A stretch of 7,356 nucleotides of DNA from contig DUZD01000191.1 of NCBI GenBank assembly GCA_013349695.1, positions 1-7,356 of the forward strand. Direction: 5' to 3'. Below the pieces are notes generated by a model, which did no database searches, was not told the origin of the DNA, and saw only the letters and a list, made by a program, of their open reading frames with translations. Source of the DNA: Rhodospirillaceae bacterium (GTDB taxonomy: Bacteria > Pseudomonadota > Alphaproteobacteria > Rhodospirillales > 2-02-FULL-58-16). A program made the translations under genes and the position numbers. Below, piece after piece: positions 6,111 to 7,356 of the stretch (the stretch's first letter is position 1; each line of letters opens with the position of its first letter).

Positions 6111-6424
6111 ATCGGCATGCGGATGATTTGTCGGTAGGATTCCATGACCTTGTCGCGCACCGTGACAACGGTCTGCAAGGTCAATTCGGCCTCGGCGACA
6201 GCCGTAACAACTTGGGTAAGGTCAGCCTTGCCGCTGATGCTGGCGATGGACAGGTTTTCGCTGCGCTCGCCGATCCTGACGGCCTCTTTAATGGCGCCCT
6301 TGACCAGATCGGCGAACTCCTCGCCCTTGTTTACATCGCGGGCGTCGATTCCGGAAACGCCCCTTCGGGCGGCATCGCTGTATGCATTAACGGCACTGGC
6401 GATTTTGGAAAAGGGATCGGCCAT
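6107..6424 (-). CDS. fliE: Flagellar hook-basal body complex protein FliE
   Basis: FliE (105 residues, typical length) sits at the junction of the MS ring, export gate and proximal rod, and is an early export substrate. The C-terminal half is diagnostic: LTQVVTAVAEAELTLQTVVTVRD at 69-91, followed by KVMESYRQIIRMPI (92-105), which matches the usual helical end and RMP(I/V) terminus. The protein is therefore complete although its TAG stop overlaps the terminal CTAG of the inverted-repeat element. The ATG at 6424 has a strong GAGGAG ribosome binding site. A 59-base gap separates it from flgC and contains a small dyad (AGCCA 6452-6456 with TGGCT 6462-6466). Confidence 0.95.
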   Translation of the reverse strand: MADPFSKIASAVNAYSDAARRGVSGIDARDVNKGEEFADLVKGAIKEAVRIGERSENLSIASISGKADLTQVVTAVAEAELTLQTVVTVRDKVMESYRQIIRMPI

Positions 6425-6483
6425 TGTTCGCTCCTCTTATTACTGGCAAGCAGCCATTCGCTGGCTCGACGCGCGGGGTATCC

Positions 6484-6894
6484 CTAACGCAGTATCTCGA
6501 TGGTGTTTTTCAACATGCTCTTGGTGTTCTTGATGACGTTAAGATTGGCATCGTAGGAGCGTTGCGCCTCGCGCATGTCCATCATTTCGAGCAGCGGATT
6601 GACGTTGGGCACAAGCAGGTACCCGTCGGCGTCCGCCGCCGGATGATTGGGATTGAAACTCTTGGTGAAATCCGACTTGTCGGGAACGATCTTGCCGGCG
6701 CGTACGGTCTTCAGGCCGATGTCACGGTCAAGCTCGTTCTTGAACGTCACAACTTTGCGGCGATAAGGCATATCGCCCGGCGCCTGCGGCAACGATCCGG
6801 CGTTGGCTATATTCTCCGAAATGACACGTAAACGCGTTCCCTGCGCCCTCATGCCAGCCGAAGAAATGCGCAAGGTTTTAAAAAGGTCGTCCAT
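6484..6894 (-). CDS. flgC: Flagellar proximal rod protein FlgC
   Basis: FlgC (136 residues, the normal size) is a proximal rod subunit exported by the flagellar apparatus and assembled in the periplasm. The rod-family N-terminus is clear: SSAGMRAQGTRLRVISENIANAGS (11-34), then PYRRK at 43-47. The C-terminal coiled-coil segment is MDMREAQRSYDANLNVIKNTKSMLKNTIEILR (105-136). Rod proteins carry no cleaved signal peptide, and none is seen. The ATG at 6894 is 18 bases after the flgB stop, with an AAGGAA site upstream. The order flgB-flgC-fliE is the classical rod cluster. Confidence 0.96.
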   Translation of the reverse strand: MDDLFKTLRISSAGMRAQGTRLRVISENIANAGSLPQAPGDMPYRRKVVTFKNELDRDIGLKTVRAGKIVPDKSDFTKSFNPNHPAADADGYLLVPNVNPLLEMMDMREAQRSYDANLNVIKNTKSMLKNTIEILR

Positions 6895-6912
6895 TCTCGC
6901 TTATTCCTTCGT

Positions 6913-7317
6913 TCAGCGCTTGCCAAGCGCCAGTTTGATCATGCTGAGGTGTTTGCGGTAAAGGTCATTTGTCAACTTATGGTTGATGGCATTTTCATTA
7001 ATTTTCGCCATCTGTTCCTCGAGAACCACCGAGTTTCCGGCGGGCGCCGTTTCGAAAGGACGGCGAACCTTTTCCTCGGCAAAATCGCCGAGGCGTTGGC
7101 GCTGTCCCGTCAAGTGATCGCCCCTTGTGGCAACCATGCCGAGCTGCCTGGATTGGCGTCCGACCAATTGCTTGAAATCGAGTTTCTTGAGATCGCGGGC
7201 CTTGTATTCCGGGGTATCGGAATTGGCGATATTTTGGGACAGCACTTCCTGGCGCTGGGAGAGCCAGTTCATGCGCTTTTTGACGATGCTGAAGAGAGCA
7301 AGTTTGTTGATATCCAC
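6913..7317 (-). CDS. flgB: Flagellar proximal rod protein FlgB
   Basis: FlgB forms the base of the flagellar rod. The rod motif is NIANSDTPEYKARDL (residues 29-43 from the chosen start). The C-terminal helix EEQMAKINENAINHKLTNDLYRKHLSMIKLALGKR is typical of FlgB. I chose the GTG at 7317-7315 (134 residues, MDINKLALFSIVKKRM...), because alphaproteobacterial FlgB proteins usually begin just before such a segment. A TTG at 7344-7342 would add nine residues (CFVGKPVAV) and has a GAGG-like site upstream, so it remains possible. The frame stays open to the window edge. One oddity is TPEY in place of the usual TPGY. The operon promoter must lie at or beyond the right edge and is not visible. Confidence 0.92.
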   Translation of the reverse strand: MDINKLALFSIVKKRMNWLSQRQEVLSQNIANSDTPEYKARDLKKLDFKQLVGRQSRQLGMVATRGDHLTGQRQRLGDFAEEKVRRPFETAPAGNSVVLEEQMAKINENAINHKLTNDLYRKHLSMIKLALGKR

Positions 7318-7356
7318 GGCGACCGGTTTTCCCACAAAGCACAAGCCAGGAGCCTC

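Overview
The window is a chromosomal flagellar and cell-cycle locus from an alphaproteobacterium. All recognised genes lie on the minus strand. Three things point to Alphaproteobacteria: CckA itself (a regulator known only from that class), the alphaproteobacterial style of the FlgB, FlgC and FliE proteins, and a GC content of roughly 60 percent judged by eye. The placement of cckA directly behind flhB fits Rhodospirillales or relatives, but the family or genus cannot be fixed from the sequence alone.

Reading in the direction of transcription (from high to low coordinates), the first block is flgB, flgC, fliE, fliQ, fliR and flhB (7317 to 3791). FlgB and FlgC are proximal rod subunits. FliE joins the rod to the MS ring and export gate. 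FliQ, FliR and FlhB are inner-membrane parts of the flagellar type III export gate. The genes are 10 to 59 bases apart, except for a 154-base gap between fliE and fliQ. Nearly all of that gap is a 132-base element with 30-base inverted ends (5979-6110) that looks like a small non-autonomous transposon (MITE). One of its ends contains the fliE stop codon.

Six bases after flhB comes cckA (3784-1223), a three-PAS hybrid histidine kinase with its own receiver domain. In Caulobacter, CckA acts through ChpT to phosphorylate CtrA, which controls flagellar and cell-cycle genes. The master kinase of flagellar timing is therefore probably co-transcribed here with early flagellar structural genes.

After a 198-base gap comes a short-chain dehydrogenase/reductase of the C-factor (CsgA)-like group (1024-341), with a good ribosome binding site of its own. 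The last 340 bases hold no convincing gene. They contain a 150-base segment that can fold into a long imperfect hairpin, a smaller perfect hairpin, and a 9-base tandem repeat beside a possible weak terminator.

Most of the window is ordinary, conserved biology. I did not find an undescribed multi-gene system. The items most worth following up are the element inside the flagellar operon and the structured non-coding segment at 138-287.
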